Shown in pieces: positions 14,501-29,769 of a stretch of 64,000 bases of DNA. The stretch lies in NCBI GenBank assembly GCA_037074765.1, contig JBAMDO010000113.1, positions 62,001 through 126,000 on the forward strand. Direction: 5' to 3'. The position numbers were made by a program, and so were the translations under genes. The DNA comes from Mansonella perstans (lineage: Eukaryota > Nematoda > Chromadorea > Rhabditida > Onchocercidae). The notes under the pieces were generated by a model. The model saw nothing but the letters and a program-made list of their open reading frames with translations. It was not told where the DNA came from and made no database searches. Every line of letters begins with the position of its first letter. The first letter of the stretch is position 1.

Positions 14501-16647
14501 TTGATTAATTTGTTCGGTTTTTTTGTTTGGTTTAAGTTCTACATAGTTAATTAATTTTCCTAAATTTTTTATGCCAAATACAATAATGAATGATCACGGG
14601 ACTTGAAACATTAAAATAAAATAAAAATTCGATGGAAATTGATTTTCAGGTTGAATATAGATCTAAACGAATGACAACCCCACGATTAGGTTTGTGTAGC
14701 AATTATTTAATCCGTTTACAAGAAGGTGATACTGTTCTAGTGAAAACCAGATCGGGAACTTTCAGGTATATTGTTTTTTTTATTGAACATTGGGAAAGAA
14801 GTGGTAGTTTCATTAACAAATTAAGCAGACCTAACTGATGAATGTTTGTCGTTTTAACAATGAATAAGAGAAAAATTTCAAATTTATAAGTTTTCTATAA
14901 ATTGGGAAATATGAATTGTCTAAAAATTACAGTAGTATTAAAGTGGGAAGGATTTGAGAGTATCTATTTTTTGCAGGTGGCCCTCCAAAAACAACACATT
15001 GATTTTGGTTGGACCTGGTACTGGAGTTGCACCATTCCGATCAATTTTAGCATATCGTAAAAAGTAAATGTTTATTTTTATTTTCATGCTTCTTTTTCTC
15101 CCTAAGCCATTTAATTCTGGAAAGTGAAAATTTTGGCTTATTTGATTATAAGTTGGACTTAAATAGATGAGCATTATTAAAAAAATGCTTATCTAAACAG
15201 GTGATGTGACGGATGTTAATAGCGTTTAAATTGTGATTTTCAAGTAACACAAAATTAATCATTATAATCTTTGTAGTCCAAATGAAACAAATACCCGTCA
15301 GTCATATTTAATGAGAATAAGTGTAATTGGATTTGGGGTTAAAATCAAATGTCAACCAATAAATGGTTGAAATCAAATGTCAGCCAATAAAATTCAAGTT
15401 TAATAACTTATTATTTACCAATCCAGTTTGGTAAGCCGAATTATCTGCCAAGTAGCTCGGCATGCATCGGAAAAAAAAATAAAATATCATTATTTTTTTG
15501 AAATTTCAATTTTTTCATCTGAGTTTGTTGACATTGTTTTTAGGCAGTTATACGATGAGAAAGAAAGTTCGATATTATTTTTTGGATGTCGTGGAATAAA
15601 AAGAGATTTTTATTTTGCCGAAGAATGGCATACATTGACCGAAGCTCGCATCATAACAGCATTTAGTCGCGATCAACAAAATAAGGTTTAGATACTTAAA
15701 TTGGTGTTTGATTTGGTTTTGTAAAGCAAAAATAAATCTGAAAAAAATCAAAGGTGTTAAAGTTTATACTTCTTTTAGATGACACAGTTTAATTAGTTAC
15801 TAGAGAGTAGAAATGCACTGAATATACTGATGGAAATTTATTGATATTTTTAATGGCTTTCCCATAGCTATTATGCTTTCATAGTGCGATTTGAAATTAG
15901 TATTGTAAAATACTTTAATAGTACCATAAATATTTGAACAATATCTCTTTGTTGGAGGATTAAATTAATATTCGAAATATATAATTTTGCAGATCTATGT
16001 ACAAAATAAAATTGAAGAGTATGGTGATGACATTTGGAACCTGTTAAAAAACGATAATGGTAACTTTTTTTCTTGTATCATTTCAGTAAAATGTTCATAT
16101 TGTATTTCTATTCTTAGAGAGAAAAAATAACTAAATTGTTTGTTTCATGATGCTATTTACTCTTGAAAGCTGTTAGGATAATGGTTTCGAATATTTTGTT
16201 AACCAGATGTTCCTTCGACTTTTTTTATTTGACTTTTTTCGCAAGACTGCAAGTTTAAAAATAATAAATTCAGTTTATTTCAGAATAAATTTCAGCTGAG
16301 ATGTATTTAAACTTTTAATATATTATTTCAAAAGAAAACAGCTCATCTGTTTTCTATTTCAACCTCACGAATCGGTTGGGAATCATTGCTTTAGAATTTA
16401 TGGCAGCTATTATCGAATAAAATATGAAATAAATAATTTACATCAGTTGCATACTGATAGTCGCTTAATGGAAAATAATTTTACTGATCTTTCAGCTTAT
16501 TTTTTCGTAGCAGGAAGAGCTGGTGATATGCCACTTGAAGTAACAAAATGCATAGAGAGGATTGTAGATGGAAATGGTGAAAATGGTAAGCAATTTGTAC
16601 AAATGCTTGAAGCAAAAGGTAGATTGCAATATGAAACATGGAACTGA
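11566..16647 (+). CDS. NDOR1: NADPH-dependent diflavin oxidoreductase 1, with frame breaks
   Basis: Cytosolic reductase that passes electrons from NADPH through FAD and FMN to anamorsin/CIAPIN1 in Fe-S cluster assembly. Exons: 11566-11712, 12172-12300, 12640-12716, 12816-12951, 13095-13255, 13501-13544, 13667-13830, 14028-14166, 14299-14487, 14650-14765, 14977-15063, 15544-15685, 15993-16059, 16496-16647. Allowing one extra base at two places gives 583 residues (human about 597). Landmarks: FMN loop [13 protein letters not shown] (about 13-25), [17 protein letters not shown] motif RPRAFSIAS (374-382), NADPH motif [17 protein letters not shown], and C-terminal ETWN. Three faults stand out: a phase mismatch at 13094/13095, an intron ending in CCG instead of AG at 13500, and a one-base loss near 14072. 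The domains are otherwise complete, so sequence error is more likely than gene death. An acceptor-like site lies ten bases before the ATG. Confidence 0.92.
13329..13437. repeat. Inverted repeat in an NDOR1 intron
   Basis: An 18-base arm at 13329-13346 (AAGACCCTCATTTATTTT) matches the reverse complement of 13420-13437 at 17 of 18 positions, with 73 bases between. It may be a small hairpin or a remnant of a miniature inverted-repeat element. No target-site duplication was established. Confidence 0.55.
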
Positions 16648-18313
16648 AGCTGAAAGAAAGAATGGTATGCAACAATTACCATTTAGTGTCTTGCAGTATG
16701 AATTTCAGAAATAGAGAAATTCAGTATGGAAGGAATTCTCTTTTGTCAATTAAATTGTGATTTTCTATCCAACCATTTATAGAAATTAAGTTTTGAATAT
16801 TTTTATATTGTTTCAACAATTATTGTTGTATTTGAAATTGTTGAATTATAACTGAATATAATTTTTGGAGCGTCAAATTGATTCCTTTGCTATTCATTCA
16901 TATTTTTTGTCTGTTAAAGAGTTTGTGTTTATTTTTTTTTCCATGCTGTCTTGCGCTTCATTCGGTACATGATACAGTTGTTAATATTTTTAATATATTC
17001 TAAATATAATTTCGAAGATTTTCCCGGTTCATTTTGAAGTAAAAAAAAAAAGTTAAAAATTTATCGTTTGGTTGAACAGATGGATTCAATTGCTCTAATT
17101 TCAATTATGCAATTTTAATTTCTATAAATAATATTGGTAATGAAGTCATATGTTGTTAATTTATTTTTTTTTTTTACGATTTAATTTTAATTACTTCAAA
17201 ATTAGTATGAAAAATTGCAATAATGTTTCAATCTAGAGTTGAGGAAATAAGTTTGATTGGTTTATTTAAGATTTTCGAATTAATTTTTTGAATGATTTTG
17301 AATATTTTTGAATGGAGCAGTATCATCCATGTAGAAATCATTTTTAGCATCAACAAAGATTTCTTGTCAAAAATAAAACCAAAACTGTCGTTTAGTTTTT
17401 TTGCCTCAAAATTTTCATAGTTATATTCAAGCTTTAGAACTTTAATATGTGTAAATTATTCGCGATCATAATTTCAGAACTTGTTCTCTTCTATCTATCG
17501 TGGTCTTTCTCTGGAGTGTATCATCGCTATATCTATCGTAATTCTTCACTTATATCTCTCTCATGCTTCTTTATATCCATCATTGTAATATTCAGTATCT
17601 TTATATCCATCATGATTCCTTACGATATTTTCATCTTCAGATATACTCATCGTGAATTGTGGTATATGCTAATGCATTTTCGTGTACACATTGATTTTCC
17701 AGCTTTAATATTTGAGTAATACAATGAATGTTACAATTTTATGATAATTTAAAGCTAATAAAATCCAATATTTTACATTACATAATATATTTTCAGCCTT
17801 ACAGTGATGCAATAATTTTTAAATAATGTTAAAATATTTCAAATTAATAATTTTGCAAAATTTTTGTCTTTTTTCCAAAAAAAAAAAAAAAGAAAAATCA
17901 TTACTATTATTCATTATTTGAGTATTTGAAGAATGTAAGAGAAAATGAAATGAGAAATATTTGCTATTTCTAAATGTATAATACTTTCTTTACAATAATG
18001 ACAATAACAAAACATCAAATTATAAATATCTTTTTGATTAATTATGAAATAAAGTAAATTTAAATTAACTTAATTAATCAATGATTGTGTTGATTATATT
18101 TACCCAATTGCATATATATTTAGGTACTGGTTGATACTCTTAGTCATCATAATGATATCATTAGTAAGTGGCTGAAGGAAATAGTCACCAAATTCTTCAC
18201 ACCGGAAGATCAGCAACCAGTATCGTTTGTTCCAATATATTTGTATAGGTGTAATAGACCTATCTATATATATGTGTGTGTGTGTGTTGTGTGTGTGTGT
18301 GTATGTGTGTGTA

Positions 18314-18376
<63 letters not shown>

Positions 18377-21300
18377 ATAAGTGCGTTGCTGTCATCATCA
18401 CTATCGTGAGAGAATTCCTTTGGTCTGCTTGGTGAAGTGTTTATAATTGTATTACAATTTATTTGTACATCTTTTGTCTGACAATTTCTTTTTTTGCTCA
18501 TTTAATTATCATTTTAGTACTTATTTATGAGCTGATAGTGTGATAATAGTTGTACTAGTGATAGCACTGATAATGATAGGTGATAGTGATATGATATAAT
18601 GATTTACCTAATTGAAATTACATATAAATAAAATATATAGTAGACTAATCCCATTTGCAAACATTAAACGATACTTCCTCTCACCTTCTATGCTCTTCTG
18701 TTTTCACTTCTTTCACCTTTTCTTTCTTTTCTTTTTTTTCATTCCTCTCTGTTATTTCATCATTTTTCATTTAGAACTTTTCATCTTCTCAATAAATGAT
18801 TTCCTGTTGTTGTTGTTGTTGATGATCGTAATAATGATTATAATCATGATAGTAGCGATAATAATAATTGTGATAACGGTGGTGATAATAGTAATAAATA
18901 ATAATGAGATAACAATAAAGAATGAAATATTACAATGACGATAATGATATAGTTTATTAGGCGATAAAGATATTGATAATCGAAGATAGAGATAATAGTA
19001 ACACAATTATCACTAAAGATAAAATTATATTGATAATAGCAATGAGGACATGAATAGTATATTGTCGACAATATGATAGTAATATTGATAATATTTGATA
19101 AGAACGAGAAATAGCAATAACAATTGTTAAGGCATGAATTTAAACCATTTAAACCATTTATTAGTTTTCATTTATTAGTTCGTTATTTGGTTTTTTTCTT
19201 TTGTCAAAAGCGCTTTATCATCACTATATTTATTATCATTATTGTTATTATTATTATTTTTGTTGTCGTAATCATGATCACATGACTCAGCGCTAACTCA
19301 ATTTATAATTATTGTCATCTTTTGCATCATTTCGCGTTGTTTCACTTTCTTTTAACTATCACTAATTAAATGCACTTGCAAATAATGTTTTGCAATTGAA
19401 ATCACTGTAATTGATTAAACAATCGTGCTTATCATCGTGCTTATCACTTGTGGAAATGCTTATCATCAACGGACTTATCAGAGTATGATTGCACAGGTCA
19501 CTGATCTTAATGTTTCCAATGAGAATGTTAGTATTTCATTTCCAATATTGTATTTCTGTTTTGTATTTTCCTATACTTCAATTATTATTTTCATCTTCAT
19601 TGTCTTGTGATGAAAAGGTTAAATTTGATTGATTGGAAAATGAAATGATGAATTATTTGTTTAATATCTTAAATTTCAAATGTGCAAATCTCATGATAAC
19701 CTAAATTGTTCTAATTCTTCTTCATCGTTATGGTATTTAGAATTTGATAAGAATAAAAGTAGAAATTTAATTTGCAACTCATCACTTTATCATAACTTAA
19801 CCTATTTTAATTAATTAATAAAAATCATAATAAATCGTGATTAAAAAATCCTACAATTTTTATCATTAACAGCATTGATAAGGTCATTTATTTATCAACA
19901 CTATCAGTTGATAATGGTTAGTGCTGTCAATCAATAATTTGTCAATTAACAAAACACAACAGTCATGTAGAAGTGTTTTCCTCAAATTCTCACAAAGTAT
20001 TTGCTGTCTTTTTATCTTTGTTTTTCTTCGTTTAAGCTTACTTTTCTGGAATCTTTTACTTCCTAAAAATGAAATGAATTAAATTATTCCCTTTTTGAAT
20101 TCATAATTTTAACTAATTCAATAATCTTTTTGAAATAAAAACTCGCATTGTCAAATCGGTTTTGTTTGATTTCCGAAATTTCTTGATTGATAAAAGAAGT
20201 AATTTTATACATATTACGGTTTCATTCGAAGTAATTACTGTAACTGATAGCATTAACTATTATTCGCTACTATTGCTATTATTTCTGTTAATTTTATCAC
20301 ATCCATTATCACTTTACGGATTTAGTTTTAAGAAGGTTTCTTAAATTCCATTAATTACTTTTCCATAGCACTTTGAAATGTCCGACAAGTCTCCTTACTT
20401 TTAATATATGCTTCATCATTTCCATCCGTGCAATTTCTACATAATAATTGTGAAATTTTCATTTATTTCGCCCTAAATTTTATCAATTTAATCAAATTAG
20501 CCATTCAATCAGTACTAGTTTGATTATCATCCTCTCCAATACTTTTATATCTTTTTTTATTCATTCTCTCGTTTCTCCTTCATTTCTTTATCTTTCATAT
20601 ATTTCTATCATTTATTTAACAAGAACTACAAAAACTTTTATAGCAAAACTTTGTTCCTGTCAAACTTTATCAATCTCATTCAATTATTAATTATTATCAT
20701 TGCTATTGTTATTGCTATTATTATTGTTATTGTCATTGCTCTTATTATTGTTATTTAAATTTTACTCATTTCACAACTGAAATTACATGTATATGTATAT
20801 GAAAGATTTAAAAAAATAATTGTGCTTTTTTTCTTGAAATTTTTAAAATTCTAACCAAACTATCTTACGATTTCGATTTCCCTTTTCGATTTCAACAATT
20901 CTCTTTTTTTTTTTTTAACTTTGTCATTCTAATTTAGTTGCTATTGATTGCGAACCATTTTTTTCCATTCTATTACTTGCTCTGTCTCTATCTCTGTCTT
21001 TGTTTTGAACAAACATATTCCTTTGAGGACCAATTTCAAGTTTATTCGAAGTTCCAAAAAAAGCTTCAACTCTTGATATTATCTGAGCAGCTGTTCATTT
21101 GCATTTTTTTTCCTTTTATCAATTTCAAACTGAAATTACACAAATTTCGAAGCATATGCTTCGAATTGAATGCATTATTGTAAGAGTTTTTTTTTATTTT
21201 CCTCCATCTCTTTAGAAAACATTCTTAGCATTGTTGATAACTTCTATATGTTGAAAAAGGCAAAAGAAAAAGAAATGAAAAAAGGAATTTCAATTTTTAG

Positions 21301-24300
21301 TATTTTCATTCATCTCAAATATTTAATACATTAAAAATTTATGATATAAATACACATTCATAATATTTTTGCGCAGTAGCAGACAGATGGGCGATATATT
21401 ATTTACAGTTGAAATCGGTATGAGATTATATGAATGAAAGTTAATGAGCTAATAAAAATTTTGCTCGTATTGTTGGTAGGTAATAATAATTCATACATTT
21501 TAACAATGAATAGAGAAACTCTCAAAATAGAAATAGCTCGTAAAGTTCTTTTTTTCTATTTTTTGGCGACATCAATGGAAGAAGAGCGCTTTTTTTTTTC
21601 TACCAGCAATGACGACAGTGAAAGAAATAATTCTAAACATTCCCATTTTTGTTTTTTTGAAGTTTCTGATTATTAAAATTATTGAAATGTGTTTCAATCG
21701 ACATGCCTTGTATTACTTTACAACATGATTAATGTAAATATTTCAATGATAAAAAGTGGTTTAATTAATGATTCAGACATTCTTCACACATTTCAATTCA
21801 TTCAATTATAGGTCAAATTATAATAATTCCTAGATCATACTTTCAGAAATGGTTCATTAAATTTGCTTTTTAATCATCAAATTTTTCTTGGGAATGTCGA
21901 ATAATCCAGAATGTGCTCTTATCAGATTGGATTGTATCTTGTACCAGATTATACTATACAATAGATTGCATAACCATAAAAAGTAGTTGAACATTTTCTG
22001 TTAACCTCAAATTTAATACTTATTTACATATTTGAAAAATGAAATAGTGAAATATTCAATTTTCATGACTTCCAAAAAAAATGCCCGTAGGTAAATTCCT
22101 TTTTCCAAAATGAAGAATCGTTATTTTTAGAAGCGACGGATATATATTTATTGCCGAGGTTTCAGAACCGTGTCATCAAATATAATAGACTAAATAGGTG
22201 ATCCATTTCTCTTTCCATTTCTGAACTTTAAAATATTTCATTTCTTTTTTCATTAACTAATTTTTCCGGAATTTCATCAGAGTGCTTTTCGAAGTTTTCA
22301 TCATTTTCTAATGAATATCCTTCTTATTATCAGTGGTATTTTTCAAAAAACAAAAAAAATTCTAGCAAAATTCATTTCAAAATTATGTAATTCATCAAAG
22401 AATTAGAATCAATTAATTGTAATTCAAATTTTGTTTAATTTTTGATTTCGGTGTTTTATTATTCGAAAAATTTTCTATGCATAGTCGGTGGATTTTATCA
22501 GTGATTTTTTAATTGATAACTTTTAACAAGCAGGGTAATCAAGTTAATTATGATTTGAAGAAGGAAAAAAATTGTTGTATAAAAAACTGTTATTTGTGAG
22601 TATCAATGAAGGATAAAATTTCATTATCTAACTGTGAAATGCCTTGAACCAATATAAAATTCGAGAATTTGAAACTTTTAAAACAGGAAGGGAGTGTGGG
22701 AAAGGAGGAAGGAAAGACGAGGAAAGAAAGTAGTGAATTGGGAAGCGATGGAAGAAATGATGTAAGAGTGAGAATTGACTCTTTGAAAGGATGGTATGAA
22801 TTTCAGTTTGTATTTTGCCATTTTTTCCTCTTACTTTTAACCTTCACTCTTCTTCTTTACGATTTTTCGTACTACTAAAATAACTGATAAAATCTTGCAA
22901 AATTTCAATTGAAATAAAAAATTTAATGAAATGATTCTAATATCGAAGTAAATTCGATAAAATTTTTTCTTCAGTTAAAATTTCATCTATATCCGAGTTC
23001 ATTCTGAACCTTCTAATTGGTGTTTTAATTTTTGTTATTACGCCAAAACGTGTAATTACTTAATTGGAAATGACATATGTGAAATTTGTTGTTTGCGAAT
23101 TTTTCCAGATTGATATATATCAGTCGTATTAAATGCAAGTAGCAGAAGACAGCAACAGTATGGATTAAAACTGATAAATTATCAAACTCTTACAATAATC
23201 TCACTAAAATACTCAGTCATAATTAACTAAGTATTTAAGTTAAACAGTTCAAATTATTTACTTCTCTTTTTCACTTCCTCTCTCTATCTCCCTTTTTTTT
23301 ATCGACTCTTTAAGCATAGATTTACCTGAGCACCACTGCAAATAGAAATGATTTCCAATTATTACATTGATGTTGGTTCATATAGCACTGGTGATAATGA
23401 ATGAGTAATCATAACAGTGTTGATTGCAATGAAGATTATGATTATGATAATGTTTGGCATTATCCAATCTTGCATCATCTCATGTTTTTTATCATAGAAC
23501 TACTGTTATTGTTATTATTATTATTGTTATTATCATTATTATCAATATCATTATCATAATATCTACAGATATTGAATGAATTTCATATCTTCCTTCGTTT
23601 TTTTCTATCCTTTTCCTCACATCACTAATTTATTATTGCAGTCTTTTGTCTTTTGATTTGTCACTTTAATTATTTTCAAAAATTTTCTTTTGGTAATCCT
23701 TTTTTTCTCATTTCTTTCAATTTTCAATTTCTCGTTTCCTTTTTTTTTGTTTTGGATAAAAGCAATTCTATGAAACTTTTTTTTAGCATTTTAATATTTC
23801 AAAAAACAAAAAAATATATATATATCAAATTTCATAGTATATTTTTTGTTTTATTCTTATTAATTTAAAAAACTACAATATCAGCAAAAAGAGAATTAAT
23901 TTTTTTCTTTTTTCTTAAATGACATTATCATTTTTTCTTCTCACTAAACTTGTCAATATTATGTGTCATCAATGCTTGTTCAAGTCGTTGTATTAAATGG
24001 GAAATTAAAATATTTCATTTTATGCTTTTTGACAACAACCAGTAGCTCTTCGACAAAATTAAGCCTACTGTAGCGAAAAAAAGTATTGGATGGTAAAATT
24101 TTTGATCGAATAATGTGTGGGAAAAAAATTGATTATCATTATCATTGCTATTATTGTTTTATTCAGAGTTTTATGATTACGGTATTTAGTTCAAATGGAA
24201 CTGTAAAGAGATCTATTTCAAATGATATTTGTATTATGTTACAAGTTGCTTTGATTTTTGCTGCATTCTTTCTGTCGGTCTGTTAAGTCATTCGATCATT

Positions 24301-25340
24301 CAGTTTATATTTCAAAGTAATTTCATTCTATAACTGTAATTTCTCTTTATTTCTTCCGCTATTTACGTTTCCTTTGTTTTTCAAATCTTTTAAAAGAGAA
24401 AAAAAAAATGAAAGGATAAAGTTTCTTCATAGCACAGCAAATATTAGCAAAAAAACACTTTTTTTGATATGATAAATTTCATTGTTCAAAGAAACTTTTT
24501 TTTTACATAGCAAATTTTATTGTACAAAAAGTTATTTGACATAGCAGTCGTATCATTTATCTGTCAGATCATTTTCAACTGAATCATTTTTAAAGGAACT
24601 TTTTTTAATGACGGAAAGAGAGAGAGAGAGAGAGGGGAAGAGACAAAAGAATGATTGTTGTTTTGATGAATGATTTTTTCATTTTTTTTTATTCAGCCTC
24701 TTTGAATAATTTGCATATTTGTGAAGTTCCGTTTATTTCAATTTCGGTTTTTTCTTTTGAAGTTCAGTGTGACATTTTGAAAATGTAACTGATAACAGAT
24801 AACAGACATCAGTTAATGATTGTTCATCGCTGTTAGTGAAAAAATGATGATGAATTAAATTTGAAGTGGAAAAAAATTATGATGTTATCAAGTTTTGTAG
24901 GAAAAAATTTGCCCTATCAGAGGTGTGAGGAATGTTGTGAGCAGAGAAAGAAAATTTAAATTCAAAATTTAACTTAAATCATCATTGATAGAAATATTTC
25001 TTAAAAGGAATAAAAGAAGAAGACGAGGGGAAATAACGAGAGAGATCGAGAGAGGGAGAAAAGACGAGAGCTTTCCAGTTTTTTTTTGTTTGAAAAAATT
25101 TACCGATAAAGTAATCCAATGATTGCTTTAACAATGAACAATGTAAGTGGTATAGAAGTTGCTATCCATTAATTTTACTGTTTTTACTCGCTTTAATTAG
25201 TTATTTGGGAAAAGCGCACGTTCGCAGTATTCATTAATTAATTTTTTGGAAAAATTTCGATTCATATTTCAGGGCAGAAGGTGTTGGTATTAGAAAGATT
25301 TGGAAGAGAGAAAAAAACAAATCTTTGAAACGAGAAAGTA
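16648..25340. other. Gene-poor stretch rich in simple repeats
   Basis: About 8.7 kb with no conserved coding signal on either strand. It contains a TG microsatellite (18272-18374), many interrupted ATT/GTT/ATC trinucleotide runs (for example 18810-19100, 19225-19265, 20690-20755, 23510-23560), a short GA run near 24615, and purine-rich segments near 22680-22790 and 25010-25070. The last part probably carries the promoter and untranslated leader of the MIF4G gene. Open frames such as 17447-17719 are AT-driven and hydrophobic with no recognisable motif. Confidence 0.55.
18272..18374. repeat. TG dinucleotide microsatellite
   Basis: Roughly 100 bases of almost uninterrupted TG with a few TA and TTG interruptions in its first half. 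The cysteine-valine or threonine-histidine open frames across it are artefacts of the repeat. Confidence 0.95.
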
Positions 25341-28300
25341 ATGACAAGTAATATTACTGAAACAACAACAACAACAACGACAACAACAGCAGCATCAGCA
25401 ACAATAATATCATATGAACGCCGTTTCAAGAAACCCTCAACCCGACCTGCACTTCAAATTTATCGTCCTCCTGGTAAATTTATTTCAAAAAATTTTCCAT
25501 TATTTAATTTAATTCGCTTTCTCTTTTCCTCTCCCTCTCTCTCTCTCTTCCTTCCTTTCTTTGGTAGCTGAAAATATTTTTGAGTCATTAAGTAATTGAT
25601 TGAAAATGTATTTGTGAAAATTTCTGGAAATTGTGAAAATCAAGTGGAAATTTTGAGTTAATTAAAGTTTTGAAGAATTTTTGGCGATTTTTTGGAATTG
25701 TCATATTTTTTGTGATGTGTGTCGTGTATCTATATTCTCCCAGCATTATTACACGGTCTATGGGCTCGATTCATAGATCTTGCATTTCTTTTTTGTGCTT
25801 TTCTCGATCACATAGTATTCCTCCATGAATTTTAGGGGTAAAGTTTTGTGGGTGTAAAGTTTCTTTTGACTCCTACGCATTATTACACATTAAAAATATA
25901 TTATATGTTATTGATAGTTTTATTAACGAATTGTAATTCTGTCGGATGTTTTATCTGATTCTTTGGTGATGCTATTTGATAGGCATATAATATATTTTTT
26001 TCTTTTTGTAATTATGTCAATATTAATTATTTCGCCACATGAAATCAATTTAATTAACAAATATTCAAAGGATTGAATTCAGTAAACAGAGGATTTGGTG
26101 AAGTTCTGAACTTATCTTTTCTGTTTAGTTATTATTTTATATTGTAAGCCTTAAAAATGAAAAAAAAGTTCCGTTTTTAAAATGAAAGAAATAAGTTTAA
26201 TTTTTGAGTTTCACTGAAATTTATAACAGAATACATTATAAAAAGGGGAAGTTTTCTTTTGCTTGGGCTAAAATTTGATTTAAAACTAATTTAAGCAATT
26301 TTATTCATGCTAAAATTCGATTTAAAATATTTAAATATTAATTTAATTTGATATTTTTTGCTTTTTAATAAATTTTTTAATTTGATTTTTTCTAAGGCTA
26401 TTTATTCATTCCATCATTAAGAATTTGATGATTTTTGAGTTAAAAATTATCTTTAATATTTTTCCGTTTTCAACCAGTATTTTACAGAGTGACTAGTTTA
26501 ATATAGTGGTGACACCAACTGGTACACCATTAAAAGCTGATAGACAGACTCCATAAATAATGTACACATACATACTTACATTTGGACTGTTGTTTGAAGA
26601 ATTGAAATCCTCTTATGTTTGTTTACCAATCAGCGAGAATCATCAATATCAAATATTTCCAGCAAAAAAAAAAACGAAAAGATTTTTTGGTAAATATAAA
26701 TTTGCAGGGTATAAATTTATTAGTTCTTAAAATATTCATTCTTCAATTTTCAAATTTTTTCATGCAATGCTGTCTTTCAGTAGCGATTATATTTTATACT
26801 TTTATAGCATTAGTTGATATAATATTATTTGACCAATGGAATTTTGACCGAATTATTATTTATAAATTTAATATTTTATAGCATTATCTGACCGATGGAA
26901 TTGTAATGAAATTAAATATACTTTGAAATTGTTCAAAAAAAAATACCAGACGTTAGCGATTTCCTAGAAATGCAGGCGAAATTGTGAGGAAAAATTTAAA
27001 GTTTAAAAAAATAAAATTACACTTGAAAGTGAAAAAATAATGAAATATTTGAAGTTAAATTCGAATTAAAAATAATTACTTGTGATTTTGTTAACAAAGA
27101 AGAAAAGCATGCCTACAATTATCGCTAATATACTGCACAAGCAGTTGGCGAAAGTAGATTATCTGTGAAAAATCAAGAGCAAATAAAGTTAATTACAAGA
27201 ATGAGCAATGAATGTAATTTAAAATTGCATCAAAATATCATTCTTAGGCTTATCAAAATGCAGTGAATAAACTAATCGAACTCAATTTCCAGTGATTCAT
27301 TATTATCTGTAATTATTTCATCCTCAAATAAGCAAAGATAATTGCTAATAGTTTTTTGATAAAATCAATAATTCCTTCGAAGTTTCAGGCTTTATTTTGA
27401 AATGATACGAATAACATTCCTACTTAATACAATGATGTTTTTTGCAGGACTCAGAGGTAATGACGAAAATTCAACGAATACGAAACCGAATCAAACTGCC
27501 GGTGCAAAGCAGTTAAAAAAAGAAATTGCTAAAAAGCAGAATGAGGGTATGTGAAAATTTTCAATGGCAATTTTAATTGATTAAAACATTCTTATTTTCA
27601 AATTTGCACAAAAATTAAATTGGTTAAATTTATTATTTTGATTAATTACAAGCGAAAATTGAATTTTTTTTGTATGATTTCAGAAAATTTCAGTGATTTG
27701 TTTGTGTCTCATTTAACATTAACAATGTTCCACTAATGGTATTCATGTCTCAGATAACTTACTTTGATACTCAGATAACTATAATATTTTATTTTACGAT
27801 AAATTTTCCTCTTTTTTTTATTATGCAAAAATTAATATGATTTTTTGATAATATTTTGTTTTTGTTACTATTGTCGCTTCTTTTCCTTATCCTTATTAGC
27901 ACATTTATCGTCATCATTGTTTCTAATTTCTTTTTTTAAATAAAATTAAATGGATCGGCTGAATAATTCTCCATTCTTTCAGATAAATGTTTTGTATCCT
28001 AATTTCGGAAAATCATTGATTTAAAAAAAAAAAAAATTGAAAATTCGTAAAATACTGATTATCTAGCAGATAAACGAAATAGAAATCTTTCGAAGAATCT
28101 CTGTGAAAGGGAAAAAAAAGACAAAAATTACTGTGATTTGACTGTGATTTGCCATTTTTCTATGAGTTTACAATGAATACACTTCAGTATATTTTACAGT
28201 ATTATGAAGACAACCAATAAACATTGAGTAATATTATCATTGTTGTTACTAATTACTTTTATTTGTTCTTACTTGATCATCGTTGTAAAATATACTAAAA

Positions 28301-29738
28301 TATATTCATTGTTTATTCATAGATAAATGGAAAATTGTTGTAATTCATTATCTTATCATTACTAATTACAATCATGATTAATGCTCTTTTATCGTATCAT
28401 TATTGCAGTCATATTTGTATTTCAGATAATAATAACCATAACGAAATGGAATCAGATAAATGTGTGAATACATTGAATGGATGTACGCGCAAAAATACTG
28501 ATGGTGATAATTCATTAAATGATATGGCGGTTACAGGCGGAACACAAGCATTGATATCATTACAACGCACTGATAGCGCTTTAAGTGGTGAATCGATAGC
28601 ATCATCACAGGTTAATTATTATGAATTTTGTTGGAAATGCTAATTTCAGGTGGAATAAAATAAAATTTAAAATCTGATCCTTTAAATGAGAAATTTTTAG
28701 TTATCATGAGAACTGAGAATGAATTCTCATTTTCTCACTTCTTGTTATTTTAATTTTTGATATCGAAATTTCTGAATTCTCTTCGATTTTAATTACATTA
28801 GGCGTGTGTTGCGATTGAAAATCCGTCAAAGCATATTTTACATTGATCATTGTAGTTAGTCTTATTTATCTTTGCACCAATCAATAATCTTCAATTTTCC
28901 TTTTTTTCTAAAAAATTTGAAAAATTTCTATTTACTTATTATTTCTTCTACTTTTCTAAATTCTTCTACCGAACTTTTATCATTCCGATTTTGTGACAGT
29001 ATGGATAGATTGAAATTATTTCATTATTATAAGAAATTGTTTCAATGTCTACTCAGTCATACTTAAGTTTTGTCTGATATATTCAATTATATTTGACGTT
29101 AAAGAAAAGTGATCTTAGCAATCTGAAATGATTTAAAAAAAAAAAAAAAAAGAAATTAAACAATGATTTAAAATTGTGATTTAAAATTAAACAATTGCCA
29201 TGAACTGTATGGTAAGCTATTTATCACCATTCTCATCAGCATCAGCACCAAGGTGGTCATTCATCATCCTTGTCATACACTTCATTGGGCATCATCATTC
29301 TGTTAAACAGTTTGTTTTTATGCACCCGATAATAATCTTATTGTTACATGAATAGTCTCTTTCAGGAAATTATGAATTTTTGAGCATTAACATTAAAAAT
29401 TAATATAAAACTTTGTAATTAAAGTCAAATTAATTCATAGTTGATTATTAAAATTTAATTGATTTAATAAACAAAAACAAATTTTTAATTTTTAAGTTTA
29501 TCTTTTTTCTGTTGCTATTTATTCATGCAGACATCAACGAAGTCCCCAAATTCGATATCAAGTCGGCATGTTCATCCAAATGAAACTCCCTCTAATCATC
29601 ATTATCATCGTCATCGTCATCATCAACAACAATCACAAAATAATTATCATCAACAACAATCACAAAATCATCAACAGCAATCGCAAGATCATCATCCTCA
29701 TCAACAGCAACCACAACATCATCAACAGCAATCACAAG

Positions 29739-29769
<31 letters not shown>

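Noticed and set aside
18100..18501. Open frames through the TG repeat on both strands
   Set aside because: They exist only because TG/CA repeats lack stop codons; the peptides are Cys-Val or Thr-His runs.
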